Shown here piece by piece: positions 16,720 to 26,149 of a DNA stretch of 64,000 nucleotides. A program made the position numbers and the translations under genes. Source of the DNA: G963664835 sp963664835. GTDB lineage: Bacteria; Chloroflexota; UBA6077; FW602-bin22; JBCLEL01. The DNA lies in the NCBI GenBank assembly GCA_963664835.2, contig CAXXUG010000010.1:6193-70192 (forward strand). The letters run 5' to 3'. The notes under the pieces are model-generated. The model saw only the letters and a list, made by a program, of their open reading frames with translations, was not told where the DNA came from and made no database searches. Position 1 is the stretch's first letter; each line of letters begins with the position of its first letter.

Positions 16720-16833
16720 TCAGCCCTGTCGCTGTCGGTGCTTGGGGTTGTCACAAGTGACAATGACGACCCTATGCCGTCGGAGAATCTTGCATTTGTC
16801 ACACATTCGTTTGACTGACGCTCTGACTTTCAT
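16720..16833 (-). CDS. rpmJ: 50S ribosomal protein L36
   Basis: This 37-residue gene was found by reading the minus strand from the ATG at 16833. The protein begins MKVRASVKRMCDKCKILRRH and ends KHRQRQG. Cys11, Cys14, Cys27 and His32 give the zinc ribbon of bL36. It is the first gene of the ribosomal operon in this window; infA, often just upstream, is not seen, since the frames before it are closed within about 20 codons. Confidence 0.96.
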   Translation of the reverse strand: MKVRASVKRMCDKCKILRRHRVVIVTCDNPKHRQRQG

Positions 16834-16991
16834 GTCCGACCTACAACGCTCGCTTTTCTCGAACGACCACAGAACGCTCCACCTTGCCGGCAACAACAGG
16901 TCGGAGTTGCAATGGCCACTGTCTCTAATCTAAAATCAATCGCACCGATCCGGGCACCAGCCGCGTGCTTTCGGCCAACACCCAGCGGTCC

Positions 16992-17019
16992 CTTCGCGCC
17001 AAATTTCACAGGCGCGAAG
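16992..17019. promoter_or_regulatory. Perfect 9-bp inverted repeat upstream of the ribosomal operon
   Basis: CTTCGCGCC at 16992-17000 is repeated inverted as GGCGCGAAG at 17011-17019, with a 10-base AT-rich centre. It lies about 160 bases upstream of rpmJ on the coding side. No T-tract follows on either strand, so an intrinsic terminator is unlikely. It could be an operator or a leader hairpin of the rpmJ-rpsI operon. The remaining interval 16834-17465 shows no gene I can support. Confidence 0.45.
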
Positions 17020-17465
17020 ATTAATGGTACTATCTGGCGTCAGTCTGGTCAATGAATTGGACAGTCTTCCGATTCAGGCTTTACCCACTCCCCTTCGCTA
17101 GTAATCCCACAGCCCCAAACCTGGAACCACGCGTCCAGATCCACTGGTGTGCAGCTCAGGTTCGTTCGAAGTACTATCCAATGTCTGTTCACGCACCGAT
17201 TCACCAGATCGGCGTCAGCCAGAGTACGGCCGTGACCTCCCTAGGTTAGGAGTCTGCGCCAGCAGAAGCCAAGCGATTTCGGAAGATCGCTGGAGCGATT
17301 CGGCCGCGTCGACATTCTAGTCACAGATTGAGCCGAACGCGGCGAGGGCACGGTAACCAACTGGGTTTTGGGCGATTGCGGCCGTGCTCCGTGATTTTGT
17401 GGACACTAACCATCTATGACATACTGCGAAGGAATGACTTGGAGCCCGGAAAGGGGTATGTGAGA

Positions 17466-19766
17466 GTGGAAGCGCTCAGATTTTACGTAGCCACTGACGG
17501 CGACGACCGGTGGTCCGGCAAACTGGCCAGTCCCAACCCCGATAGAGACGATGGCCCATTTGCCAGTCTCGCAAGAGCCCGCGATGCCGTTCGGGAGGGG
17601 AGAAGAAGCCTAACAAAGTCGTGCGCCGTGACGGTTATGGTGCGTGACGGCAAGTATTTCCTTGACCAGCCATTGGTGCTGGACGCGAGAGACAGTGGTA
17701 CACGTGAGAATCCGGTGACATACACAGCATACCCGGGAGAGAGCCCCATCCTGAGCGGCGGCCGGAAGATCACGGATTGGGAGACTCACGAGGGCAAAAT
17801 CATGCGGGTCTCGTTGCCTGACGCAAAGGTAGGGGGTTGGAAGTCAAGGCAGCTATTCTTCAACGGCGAACGCCAGATCAGAGCAAGATATCCCAACTTC
17901 GATCCCGACAACCCCCTGTACGGTGGTTGGGCGTTCATGGAAGGTCCCGCCGACGACGGAAGCATCAGCGGGTATCGGTTCCCGGAAGGCACCGGCGCAA
18001 ATCTGTATATGCGGCCGGCGATCGAGGGCGGGAATGCGACGTCTTTCCACTTTAAGCCAGGAACGTTCGAGCGAAGTTGGGCAAAGCCATCCCAGGGCGA
18101 AGTAAACTGCTTTTTCTTCAGCGGGATTACAAACGACATCGTTTCGATCGAATCGGTAGACGAAGAGAAGCGCATCATCAAGTTGGCGCGAGAGATATGG
18201 CAGAACGATCGTCCTCCGTGGTACCTCGCGTTCTGCTTCTATCGGAACAATCGCTTCATTGTGGAGAACCTGTTGGAAGAACTTGACCAACCGGGCGAGT
18301 GGTGTCTTGATTCCGAGGATGGCGTTCTCTACTTTTGGCCGCCCAGTGACTTAGAAGAAGGTGAGGTGGTCTTTCCGTTCAACGACTGTCTGATCAGCCT
18401 GAGAGGCGCCTCGTGGATCACCGTTTCGGGGTTCACCTTCACCGAGACCCTGGACGCCGGCGACGACATATGTCGAGCCGGCGGCGATGGATATGGAGCG
18501 ATGTACCCGCGCCAAGGGTGGAGCTACTGTGGAGAGGCGCTGCACATGCGCCGCTCCGAACATTGCTCGATAGAGAATAATCGGTTCTACGCGGTTGGCG
18601 GCAACGCCATCTACCTGGAGGGGGACAACTTTCGCAACCGGATTCAGCGCAACGAAATCGAATATGCGGGTGCACACGGCGTTTGTCTTGCGGGCTCCGT
18701 GCTGCAGCATCCCCGGTTCAACCGCGTGGAGGACAATCATATTCATCACGTCGGGATTCTTCAGAAGTTTGGGGCCGGCGTATATCTCGCGGCGAGTGAT
18801 GGAAACGCAGTTGGCCATAACCACATACATCACGTGCCCCACCATGCGGTAAATCTGGGCAGTAACGGCAGCGGGCGCAACTACGTAGAGTACAACCGCA
18901 TCCAATATACGGCCCTGGAGAACCACGACTCTACCGCGATCAACTGTTGGGGAGACGTGCCGATGAACGCTCCAAAGCCGGACTCGGAGCGGTGCGGACA
19001 CGTAATTCGCCACAACTTCATAGCTGATACCTGGGGATGCCTGGTCGTCGAGAAAGACGACTCCGTTTCGATTGAGGCGCCTACGGTGGTCCTTACCCAC
19101 GCAATCTACCTAGACGACTTTGCCAGCAACTGCCTGGTCTATGGGAACATCATCGCCCGGGCGGGCGTTGGGATTCAGATTCACTCCGGCAAGAACAATC
19201 TGGTCGAGAACAATATCTTCGTGGGATGCGATTACCCCATCCGCTACTGGAACAACGCCGCGGGAAGGATTGCCAACAAGCCCATGGTGGGGTTCATGAC
19301 CGGAAATCGCTTTTGTCGAAACATCGTGTACACGGTCCAGCCCACCGGCGGGTTGATAGACACCGGGAACGGTTGGACCGAAGAGGTGATCCAGGAATGC
19401 GAAGACAATCTGTACTTTGACCCAGAAGGCGAACGACACTTTGTCACCGTGATCCGGCGCGCGGCTGATGAGACAGATAACTATTCCCTGCCCGCAAGCG
19501 TGGTCAAGGAACACCTTTCGTTGACGGATTGGCGGACGATGGGGTATGACCTGCACTCGGTGGTCGCCGACCCAAGCTTCGTTGACCCGGAGAAAGACGA
19601 CTTTCGATTGCGGCCTGAGTCACCGGCCTACAGTCTAGGATTTCTCCCGATCAACACTGGTCAAATCGGCGTCAGGAGACGCGACAAGGCGCAGGGCATC
19701 GACGGGAACTCGCATTATCAGCGGTCGATCCGACAGGTCGCGGGCGTAGAACGCCAGCGTACCTAG
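17466..19766 (+). CDS. Right-handed parallel beta-helix repeat protein (polysaccharide-lyase-like)
   Basis: The protein opens with FYVATDGDDRWSG and DGPFASLARARDAVREG, a typical head of large beta-helix carbohydrate-active proteins. A middle domain with GGRKITDW and QLFFNGERQIRARYPN follows, then a run of short Asn-rich beta-helix coils from about residue 355 to 600 (IENNRFYAVGGNAIYLEGDN, VEDNHIHHVG, VGHNHIHHVPHHAVNLGSNG). It ends in DPSFVDPEKDDFRLRPESPA, a common tail motif. No signal peptide is seen, so it may act inside the cell. Substrate and reaction cannot be told. The GTG at 17466, nine bases after AAAGGGG, is preferred; the frame is open from 17328 but reads unlike protein there. It converges on the M24 gene. 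Confidence 0.8.
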   Translation: MEALRFYVATDGDDRWSGKLASPNPDRDDGPFASLARARDAVREGRRSLTKSCAVTVMVRDGKYFLDQPLVLDARDSGTRENPVTYTAYPGESPILSGGRKITDWETHEGKIMRVSLPDAKVGGWKSRQLFFNGERQIRARYPNFDPDNPLYGGWAFMEGPADDGSISGYRFPEGTGANLYMRPAIEGGNATSFHFKPGTFERSWAKPSQGEVNCFFFSGITNDIVSIESVDEEKRIIKLAREIWQNDRPPWYLAFCFYRNNRFIVENLLEELDQPGEWCLDSEDGVLYFWPPSDLEEGEVVFPFNDCLISLRGASWITVSGFTFTETLDAGDDICRAGGDGYGAMYPRQGWSYCGEALHMRRSEHCSIENNRFYAVGGNAIYLEGDNFRNRIQRNEIEYAGAHGVCLAGSVLQHPRFNRVEDNHIHHVGILQKFGAGVYLAASDGNAVGHNHIHHVPHHAVNLGSNGSGRNYVEYNRIQYTALENHDSTAINCWGDVPMNAPKPDSERCGHVIRHNFIADTWGCLVVEKDDSVSIEAPTVVLTHAIYLDDFASNCLVYGNIIARAGVGIQIHSGKNNLVENNIFVGCDYPIRYWNNAAGRIANKPMVGFMTGNRFCRNIVYTVQPTGGLIDTGNGWTEEVIQECEDNLYFDPEGERHFVTVIRRAADETDNYSLPASVVKEHLSLTDWRTMGYDLHSVVADPSFVDPEKDDFRLRPESPAYSLGFLPINTGQIGVRRRDKAQGIDGNSHYQRSIRQVAGVERQRT

Positions 19767-19792
19767 GAGAATATCGAGCGCCGGCTCTGGGT

Positions 19793-20935
19793 CTACTCTA
19801 TGACGAATAGCTCGTTCGTCGGCGCGTAATCGGAGAGTATTTCCGGCGCACTGTCGGTTACCAGCACAGTCTCTTCGATGTGGAATCGGCCGCCCACATG
19901 ATCGTCCACGCCGTGCTCGATCTGTACGACCATGCCCGGCTCCAAAGGGGTTGGTTCGTCCGGCTCCAGGACGGGCGCCTCGTGTATGGCGACCCCGATG
20001 CTGTGGCCAACCATCTGGCTGATGTAGTCGAAGCCCCGCTTTTCGTAGGTGGTCTTGGCGGCGGTATACAGTTCGGCCGGCACCGCGCCGGGTCGGACGT
20101 GATCTATGGTGTTACGCATGGTGTCGTAGAGCCATCGATAGCGAGAGCTGTGCAACTCATCGGGCTCTCCGACGACAGCCATCCTGGCGATATCGGAAAA
20201 GTAGCCATCGATCTGACCGCCGCAGTCTACGTGCACAAGCTCCCCAGGCATCAGCTTCTTGTCCCCAGGCTGATGGTGGATGACTTGAGAGTTGGTGCCG
20301 GCGTGGAAGACCATCCAAGTATCCACGGCACCAGCTTGGAGGATGCCGTAGATGATGTCGTTTGCGACCTTCTTCTCAGTGTCTCCAACACGAGCGTTCG
20401 CAAAGGCGTCGCGGATGGCCTTTTCGGTAGCGACCGCGGCGCGCTTGAGCGCCGCAACCTCGTCGGCGGACTTTATGGCTCGGGCCCGTTCGAAAACACC
20501 GTCCGCCGGCACCAAGGTGGCATTCGGGAGCAGCATCTTGAGCTCATCCACGGACTTGGCCGGTAGAAGCGCCATATCCACGCCAACTCGCTCGTCGGTT
20601 GCGTTGTGCTCACGAAGGACGTCGGCGACCACGCTCAACGGAGTCTCTTGACCTTCCCGATAAGTCCGCCTCTCCTGCATGATGCGGATATCCTTGATCC
20701 AGGAGTCTCTATGCATGATTCGATCGTAGACACCATTCACGATCGCGGTCGGATCAGAGTGCCGGCCGATCACAACGCCGGAGAACACTTCCTGGATTCG
20801 GAGCTTATGTGACAGGAGCCAGGCTCCGCTCACGTACATGAAGTTCTCGGGACCGACGCCGATCAACGCATCCAGGTCTGCCCATTCCATCCCGCTCCGA
20901 AGTCCGGCTAAATTGACTCGCTCTGGTCCTGACAT
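19793..20935 (-). CDS. M24 family metallopeptidase (Xaa-Pro aminopeptidase/creatinase fold)
   Basis: The C-terminal pita-bread domain has all five metal ligands: Asp in VHVDCGGQIDGYFSDIARM (two Asp), His in GHSIGVAIHEAP, Glu in VVQIEHGVD and Glu in FHIEETVLVTD. The N-terminal domain resembles creatinase/prolidase. Family members are Xaa-Pro dipeptidases or amidinohydrolases; this one is called only at family level. The ATG at 20935 is chosen because GAAGGAG lies eight bases upstream; an upstream Met at 20977 lacks such a site. The product has 380 residues. It is the first gene of the minus-strand catabolic set together with the LDH2 gene upstream. Confidence 0.85.
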   Translation of the reverse strand: MSGPERVNLAGLRSGMEWADLDALIGVGPENFMYVSGAWLLSHKLRIQEVFSGVVIGRHSDPTAIVNGVYDRIMHRDSWIKDIRIMQERRTYREGQETPLSVVADVLREHNATDERVGVDMALLPAKSVDELKMLLPNATLVPADGVFERARAIKSADEVAALKRAAVATEKAIRDAFANARVGDTEKKVANDIIYGILQAGAVDTWMVFHAGTNSQVIHHQPGDKKLMPGELVHVDCGGQIDGYFSDIARMAVVGEPDELHSSRYRWLYDTMRNTIDHVRPGAVPAELYTAAKTTYEKRGFDYISQMVGHSIGVAIHEAPVLEPDEPTPLEPGMVVQIEHGVDDHVGGRFHIEETVLVTDSAPEILSDYAPTNELFVIE

Positions 20936-21233
20936 CGACTTCACTCCTTCAGAGTCACCCGCGACCCGATCATCCACGACGCATGAGTCTCATATTTGGA
21001 GGCACCGCGCCTCGCGAACTAGGACGAAAAACCATCGATTCCGTCGTTATTATATTGGTCCCAACCCAGGGTTCGGCCGTAGCCCGTGTATGCAGAGCCA
21101 CAGATCTTGTTCCGAAGTAACGGAAGTGCCCGCGAAGTGGCGTGTGGCACTCTGTCGCTAAAGACGCCGCATACGAAGCTACTGCTGGAGGATAGCGGGT
21201 CCTTGGTCGACCAACGAAAATCCGTACTGGAGA

Positions 21234-22280
21234 TCAAACCGGCGGTAACTCTATACCCAAGCCGTCGGCGGCGCGCTCGATTCGGGCCCAGGTAGCATCG
21301 GCAATGGGGATGCCATCCCTGAGGCGGCGCTCCTTCTGGGCCAACTCCGGCTCGCCGGGGATCATTACGCCCCCAGTACCGGGGGCTGGCTCGATGGCTT
21401 TCAGCCGGTCAACAAGCACTTCAACGTGTTGGCCGTAGGAGCTTCCCGGCTGAAAGGCGGCGGTATCGAAAGCGATGAACAGGGTGCCGGTTTTCTCCAG
21501 ATTGGAGTCGACTCGACCCTGATGGCCAATGTCGTGCTCACCGATTAGTGCGGCGGCAAGTATCTCCACCGCCAACCCAAGTCCGTAGCCTTTATGGCCG
21601 CCGGCCGGCAACAATGCGCCGCCATCAAAGAAGTCAGCCGGGTCTATCGTGGGATTGCCGGCCTTGTCGATGATGAGGCCGGGAGCGACCTGCTTACCCT
21701 CATCTCGGGCAACCGCCAGCTTACCTACGGCGACCATCGTGGTAGCGAAGTCGACGACCACGGGAGGGTATCTGCCGGCGGGAAGTCCAAATGCGATCGG
21801 GTTCGCGGCCAGCGCGCCGGATTTACCCCCGGGCGGCACCATGAACGTCTGCTCGAAGCCGCCGTGGGTGATGATCGTCCCAATTCCTTCCGCGGCCGCC
21901 AACTCGCAGTAGTGGCCCAGCCGGCCGGTATGGTTGCAATGGATCGCTCCGACGATGGCCACCTTGTGTTGCCTAGCTTTCTCTATTGCCAACTTTGCGG
22001 CGAACTCGGCCCCCACCTGACCGAAGGTCCAACTTCCACTGACTACCGCCATGCTGCCCATATCTTTGAGCACCGTCGGACTGGCAGTAGGATCTATATA
22101 CCCATCACTCAACGCGTCGAGATACATCACAAGGCAGGAGACTCCATGGGAATCGTGTCCGAGCAAGTTCGAAAGGGCGAGATGCTCGGCAACGCACGCG
22201 GCATTCTCCTTACTGGCGCCGGCATTTATCAAGACTTCGCTGCAGAAGCGTCTCAGTTGGTCAAATGGCAGAACTATCAA
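21234..22280 (-). CDS. Ldh family (LDH2/MDG) NAD(P)-dependent oxidoreductase
   Basis: This 348-residue protein belongs to the LDH2 family (malate, sulfolactate, ureidoglycolate and similar 2-hydroxyacid dehydrogenases). It shows HDSHGV near residue 40, the catalytic His region CNHTGRLGHY, the ANPIAFGLP loop, VVDFATTMVAVGKL and the glycine-rich GGHKGYGLGLAVEIL. The fold is unrelated to Rossmann lactate dehydrogenases. The exact substrate cannot be read. A TTG start at 22280 follows GAGGA. A second LDH2 member lies at 48266-49309. The 250 bases between this gene and the M24 gene (20936-21233) show nothing clear. Confidence 0.85.
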   Translation of the reverse strand: MIVLPFDQLRRFCSEVLINAGASKENAACVAEHLALSNLLGHDSHGVSCLVMYLDALSDGYIDPTASPTVLKDMGSMAVVSGSWTFGQVGAEFAAKLAIEKARQHKVAIVGAIHCNHTGRLGHYCELAAAEGIGTIITHGGFEQTFMVPPGGKSGALAANPIAFGLPAGRYPPVVVDFATTMVAVGKLAVARDEGKQVAPGLIIDKAGNPTIDPADFFDGGALLPAGGHKGYGLGLAVEILAAALIGEHDIGHQGRVDSNLEKTGTLFIAFDTAAFQPGSSYGQHVEVLVDRLKAIEPAPGTGGVMIPGEPELAQKERRLRDGIPIADATWARIERAADGLGIELPPV

Positions 22281-22458
22281 TTCAGTCGTCCTCGCTTAGT
22301 TGTAGGTCTCCAGCTATGAACTGACGGGTTGGGAACCCAACCTCGAGTTGCGGCGGTAAGCGGAGCCAATCAGATGCCATAGATGAATCGCAGCGGAGTA
22401 TCGCATACTTGAAGCGCAGCCAGTTAGAGCTTCAAGGTCGGGATCGGAGGCGCTTGCA

Positions 22459-23337
22459 TCAACATATCGCCAAAGGGTTGATCGGGCTGCCGATTCCATT
22501 AATCAGGCGCATCGGCGCGGCTACGAACATAAACTCGTAGACCTTGTCGGCAGCCAACTCTTCGAGGTGCAGGAACTCCATCAGATAACCGCCCAGGTCC
22601 CGGATTACGCTGTAGTGCAGCGTCTTCGGCCCGCCTGGCGATTGCGGGAAAGGCTCGACGGACATGTTGTCGGCTCCGAGCGCCGAGATGTCGTGCTCGC
22701 TGAACCAGCCGGCGACGGATCTGCTCACTCCTGGAGAACTGGATCGAAACCTGATTGGGTCCTCAAAGAAGACGTTCATCCAGCCGGTGCGAATCAGGAC
22801 TATGTCGCCGGCCTTGACCTCGATTCCCTGGGCTCGGGCACAGGCATTCAGCTCGGCCGGCGGAATCTCGTCGCTGGACTCGAGGCGATCGACGCCACGG
22901 TGGCCGGCAATGTCAAGGAGAACGCCGCGTCCGACGATTGATACGATGTTTTGGACGCCGTTCTTGTTTGATCCGGATGTCGGATGGATCGCTTCGTCGA
23001 CGCGAAACCCGTTATACATCTGATTCTCGGCGAAGATATGACACAAGGCATCGATATGGGTGGTGCCGTGGGTGTGCATCACGATCACGTCGTCCGCGGC
23101 ACTGTGCGATGGAGAGGGACGTTCGATGAGCGAGGTTCGATGCCACAGAGGATTGCGGATATCAGGAAGGGGCCCGTCCTTGTCCAACTCCATGGAAAGA
23201 CTGTATACCCTGCCTTGACGAACCAGGGAGGCGGAATCCTGTACGTGTCCAGAGGTGAGCAGGTTCAGGGTTCCCCGTTGGTCGTCAGGACCCCACCTCC
23301 CCCAGTTACTCAGGGTTTCGCTTGACATCGTCTGCAT
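22459..23337 (-). CDS. Cyclase family hydrolase (kynurenine formamidase-like)
   Basis: The 292-residue protein belongs to the cyclase/formamidase family (PF04199 type), with the metal-binding motif HTHGTTHIDALCHIF near residues 90-104 and GDIVLIRTGW later. Relatives hydrolyse N-formylkynurenine, isatin or cyclic amides. It starts WGRWGPDDQRGTLNLLT, a variant common in environmental bacteria. The specific substrate is unknown. It lies 178 bases upstream of the LDH2 gene on the same strand; the gap 22281-22458 shows no gene. Confidence 0.85.
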   Translation of the reverse strand: MQTMSSETLSNWGRWGPDDQRGTLNLLTSGHVQDSASLVRQGRVYSLSMELDKDGPLPDIRNPLWHRTSLIERPSPSHSAADDVIVMHTHGTTHIDALCHIFAENQMYNGFRVDEAIHPTSGSNKNGVQNIVSIVGRGVLLDIAGHRGVDRLESSDEIPPAELNACARAQGIEVKAGDIVLIRTGWMNVFFEDPIRFRSSSPGVSRSVAGWFSEHDISALGADNMSVEPFPQSPGGPKTLHYSVIRDLGGYLMEFLHLEELAADKVYEFMFVAAPMRLINGIGSPINPLAIC

Positions 23338-23482
23338 CCTCCAGTTTTGGTACTCGGATAGATCGCGGTCCGCAGGTCATTTAGCCTGGCGGCCGGTAAC
23401 CTCGCGCACAGCCTAAATTTGACTGAAATGGTAGGGATTCGTCCGGCTTGCCAGGCGGTGGGCGAAGGGCATAGGTGGCAGG

Positions 23483-24256
23483 TTAAGCGAATGCTCTTCT
23501 GAAGCGGGCCATCGCCTCAAGGTCGTCGGCCAACGGGAAAGCTTCCATTCCGATCGCGCCCTGATAGCCCAGCTCTCTCAGAGTCGACGCAACCTTGGGA
23601 TAGTTGATTTCGCCGGTGCCGGGCTCGTGGCGGCCGGGGACATCGGCGACGTGGATGTACCCGATGAGTTCGAAGTAGTCCCGCAGGCCCTGAATGACAT
23701 TTCCCTCCTCGACTTGGGCGTGGTAAATGTCGAATAGGATTCTGATCCGGGGGCTATCGACCGCTTCCACGAGACGCACCGTGTCCTCCACATGGGACAG
23801 TGGATAGCCGGCGTGGTCGACCTTGGTGTTCAGCGTTTCTACCGAGTAAATCACGTCGTGCCGCTCGGCTAGCTCGGCCATTTCCAACAGCGTCTTGTAT
23901 GCCGTGATCCACATCGTGGCCGGATGATCGGATATCTGGTGTACGACCCTGCCCTCGCGATTAATCTCGCCGGTGCCGAGGGCGAGATTTCGGCAATTCA
24001 GTTTCTCTGCGGCGGCTAAGCACCGTTTCGCGCCCTCAAGAAAAGACGCCACGCCGTCCGGGTGCACCATGCTGCCCTCGGCCCAACCGGGCATCGCCGA
24101 TATCTGAACCGATGGATCCGCACCGATCGCGCTCGCGACATCGTCGTCCCATCCCCATAGGTCTACCAGGAATCCCGCTTCTGAGATAGCCCGGACCCGC
24201 TGCTCCCAGGTAAATTGGGGCAAGACTGTCCCCTCGCAAACCGATAATCGATACAT
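23483..24256 (-). CDS. hyi: Hydroxypyruvate isomerase family TIM-barrel protein
   Basis: The protein (257 residues) is a xylose-isomerase-like TIM barrel. The phrases YSVETLN (metal Glu), LFDIYHAQVEEGNVIQGL and HVADVPGRHEPGTGEINYP are the signature of hydroxypyruvate isomerase (Hyi/OtnI), which interconverts hydroxypyruvate and tartronate semialdehyde or related ketoses. The ATG at 24256 follows AGGAG by five bases and is preferred over a TTG at 24274. It fits with the hydroxyacid dehydrogenases of the island. The 330 bases to the divergent lyase gene (24257-24586) must hold both promoters, but I cannot define them. Confidence 0.85.
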   Translation of the reverse strand: MYRLSVCEGTVLPQFTWEQRVRAISEAGFLVDLWGWDDDVASAIGADPSVQISAMPGWAEGSMVHPDGVASFLEGAKRCLAAAEKLNCRNLALGTGEINREGRVVHQISDHPATMWITAYKTLLEMAELAERHDVIYSVETLNTKVDHAGYPLSHVEDTVRLVEAVDSPRIRILFDIYHAQVEEGNVIQGLRDYFELIGYIHVADVPGRHEPGTGEINYPKVASTLRELGYQGAIGMEAFPLADDLEAMARFRRAFA

Positions 24257-24586
24257 ATTCGCTCCTATGCGCAAATGGCCTGGATATGATGTGCCTGATT
24301 CGTCTTGCGATAATAAGGATAGCTGCCTAACGTCCTTCCACGACAGGTTAATGAGACCAACTCAGGACGATTAGTCCCTCGGGCCGCCGCCAACGGTGAT
24401 CTCTTTACGAGCAAAGAAACTGGAATCCCGCGGTGCGAGCCCGACGACTGGCCTGTTCCAAATCCACGACCGAACTGTAGTGAGTGGATTGTCGGAGGTC
24501 GAAACTGACGGGTACAGGGTTTACTGTGGCTATCGGATTCGGGATGTGCTCAAATCCATTAACAGATTCTAAGTCGGAGAACGTGG

Positions 24587-25552
24587 GTGACACAGGGAGC
24601 ATTAGTCAGACCGCTTTCAGGTGTGTTCAGCATTGTTCCAACTCCATTCTCTGAGGATGGCGAGCTCGATGAGGCGAGCCTGCGATCCGTCGTCGAGTAT
24701 TTTCTGGAATGCGAGGTGGATGGATTATTTGCTCTCGGGGTCGCAAGCGAGAGCTACTTTCTCTCCGACGAGGAGCGCCGGCGTGTCGTCGAGGTTGTAG
24801 TTGGGCAGGTGGCCGGGCGCGTGCCGGTGCTGGCCGGATCTGGTCATCCCAGCACTCACGTCGTGGTCCAGCAATGCCGACAGTATTCCCGACTCGGCGC
24901 TGCGGCGGTTGTCGTACTTCCTCCCTATGTGACCCGCCCCGATGCCGACGGCATCCTTCGTCATTTCAGGACGGTCGCGGAGTCGACTCAAGTCCCGGTC
25001 GTCCTTCAGGACGAACCCGCAAGCACCGGCGTAACGATGCCCGCCGCCCTGATCGCACGCGTAGCTCGAGAGGTCGAGAACGTTCGTTATGCCAAGGTCG
25101 AAGGCCAACCGGTCACCTATAAGTTGACCGAGGTCAAGGAACTAGTCGGCGAGGAGATTGGGTTGTTCACGGCCGGCAGCGCCTTTTTCGACCAGGAGCT
25201 GAGCCGAGGTGTTGCAGGGATAATGACGGGCCTTGTCCTTGCCGGCTTGCTCGTCGACATATGGCGAGCATTTAACGCGAACGATATCGAGGGTGCGTGG
25301 CGACTGTGGCACAGGTATCTGCCACTGGTCACTCTGGAGTCTCATCCCGCCCTCTTGCTTTCCGTTCGCAAGGAGATGCTGCGAATGATGGGCATTATCC
25401 AAACGGCAACTGTTCGGCCGCCGGCTTTGCGAGCCGACGCGCCGACTATACGACACTTGGAAAGCCTTCTCGATGTTTTGAATCTGAGAGGTGGATATCA
25501 ACCTAGTCGTGAGTCAGGAAGTCCGAGTACGGCCGGGCCAGGCCCGACCTAG
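24587..25552 (+). CDS. DapA/NanA-family aldolase with altered active site
   Basis: This 321-residue protein has the TIM-barrel layout of dihydrodipicolinate synthase and N-acetylneuraminate lyase: GVFSIVPTPFSEDGELDEAS at the start, the Schiff-base Lys in RYAKVEG, and the FTAGSAFF region. Two catalytic sites differ. The usual Thr-Thr pair of GTTGE is GVASES, and the proton-relay Tyr of YNxP is absent (VLQDEPA). It is thus probably not a lysine-pathway enzyme; a retro-aldol or dehydratase on a sugar acid is possible. The start is a GTG. A CGGGCCAGGCCCG palindrome at 25534-25546 overlaps its 3' end. Confidence 0.8.
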   Translation: MTQGALVRPLSGVFSIVPTPFSEDGELDEASLRSVVEYFLECEVDGLFALGVASESYFLSDEERRRVVEVVVGQVAGRVPVLAGSGHPSTHVVVQQCRQYSRLGAAAVVVLPPYVTRPDADGILRHFRTVAESTQVPVVLQDEPASTGVTMPAALIARVAREVENVRYAKVEGQPVTYKLTEVKELVGEEIGLFTAGSAFFDQELSRGVAGIMTGLVLAGLLVDIWRAFNANDIEGAWRLWHRYLPLVTLESHPALLLSVRKEMLRMMGIIQTATVRPPALRADAPTIRHLESLLDVLNLRGGYQPSRESGSPSTAGPGPT

Positions 25553-25595
25553 GCTTGGCGATCCCCGAAGAGGTGGAGCCGGCGGGAGTCCTCTC

Positions 25596-26030
25596 CTAAA
25601 GGAAATTCTCCTCCACGCAGCGGAAAAACTGATTGGTCAGCATCCGAGCGACCGGCCGCACGAACCGGTCCGGCACTGCCGCTAACGCCCCAGCAACCTG
25701 ATAGTCACCCGCGTACTGGACCAGTGTATTTTCACCGATCGGAGCGAGCTCAAGTCGTCCAACGGCGCTGATAGTGCCCATATCGCCGCTTCCCTCCACT
25801 TCCACTCCGTAGCTCTTGACGGGCACTTTGTCGATGATGCGAATCGTTCCCGTGTACTCTCCCTTGACCAACGCGACACCCAGGGACATTCTGCCTTCGT
25901 ACTGGTCCGGCGCCATTTGTGTAAGCTCGTGCACTCCCGGCACACAGGACGAAATCGCATCCGGATCTAGCAGTAACTCCCAGACCTTGTCGGGCGAACC
26001 CGGCAGCGTATGCTGACCGTCGAGTCTCAT
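25596..26030 (-). CDS. CoxG/SRPBCC family protein
   Basis: This 144-residue protein is a START/SRPBCC-fold domain of the carbon monoxide dehydrogenase subunit G type: GSPDKVWELLLDPDAISSCVPGV at the N-terminus, YEGRMSLGVALVKGEYTGTI in the middle and PVARMLTNQFF at the end. CoxG helps dock molybdenum hydroxylases to the membrane, and many such proteins occur without cox genes. No CoxLMS genes are nearby, so its partner is unknown. It converges on the DapA-like gene. Confidence 0.85.
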   Translation of the reverse strand: MRLDGQHTLPGSPDKVWELLLDPDAISSCVPGVHELTQMAPDQYEGRMSLGVALVKGEYTGTIRIIDKVPVKSYGVEVEGSGDMGTISAVGRLELAPIGENTLVQYAGDYQVAGALAAVPDRFVRPVARMLTNQFFRCVEENFL

Positions 26031-26149
26031 TGGGGCCTACGGACCGTGGCGGCAGGGCTTCGGTTAGGTGGTCTCATTGTGTTCAAGGATTCTTCCTCCG
26101 ACATCGGGCGACTCGGTGTGCTCGAATCAAGATGAATGATACCAATTAT

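Noticed and set aside
16841..16910. Possible infA upstream of rpmJ
   Set aside because: The minus-strand frames close after about 20 codons and lack the IF-1 motifs.
17328..17465. N-terminal extension of the beta-helix protein
   Set aside because: It lacks family similarity; the GTG at 17466 has the better ribosome site and starts at the conserved head.
21019..21237. 72-codon minus-strand frame between the M24 and LDH2 genes
   Set aside because: Ser-rich composition unlike a real protein; partly overlaps the LDH2 3' end.
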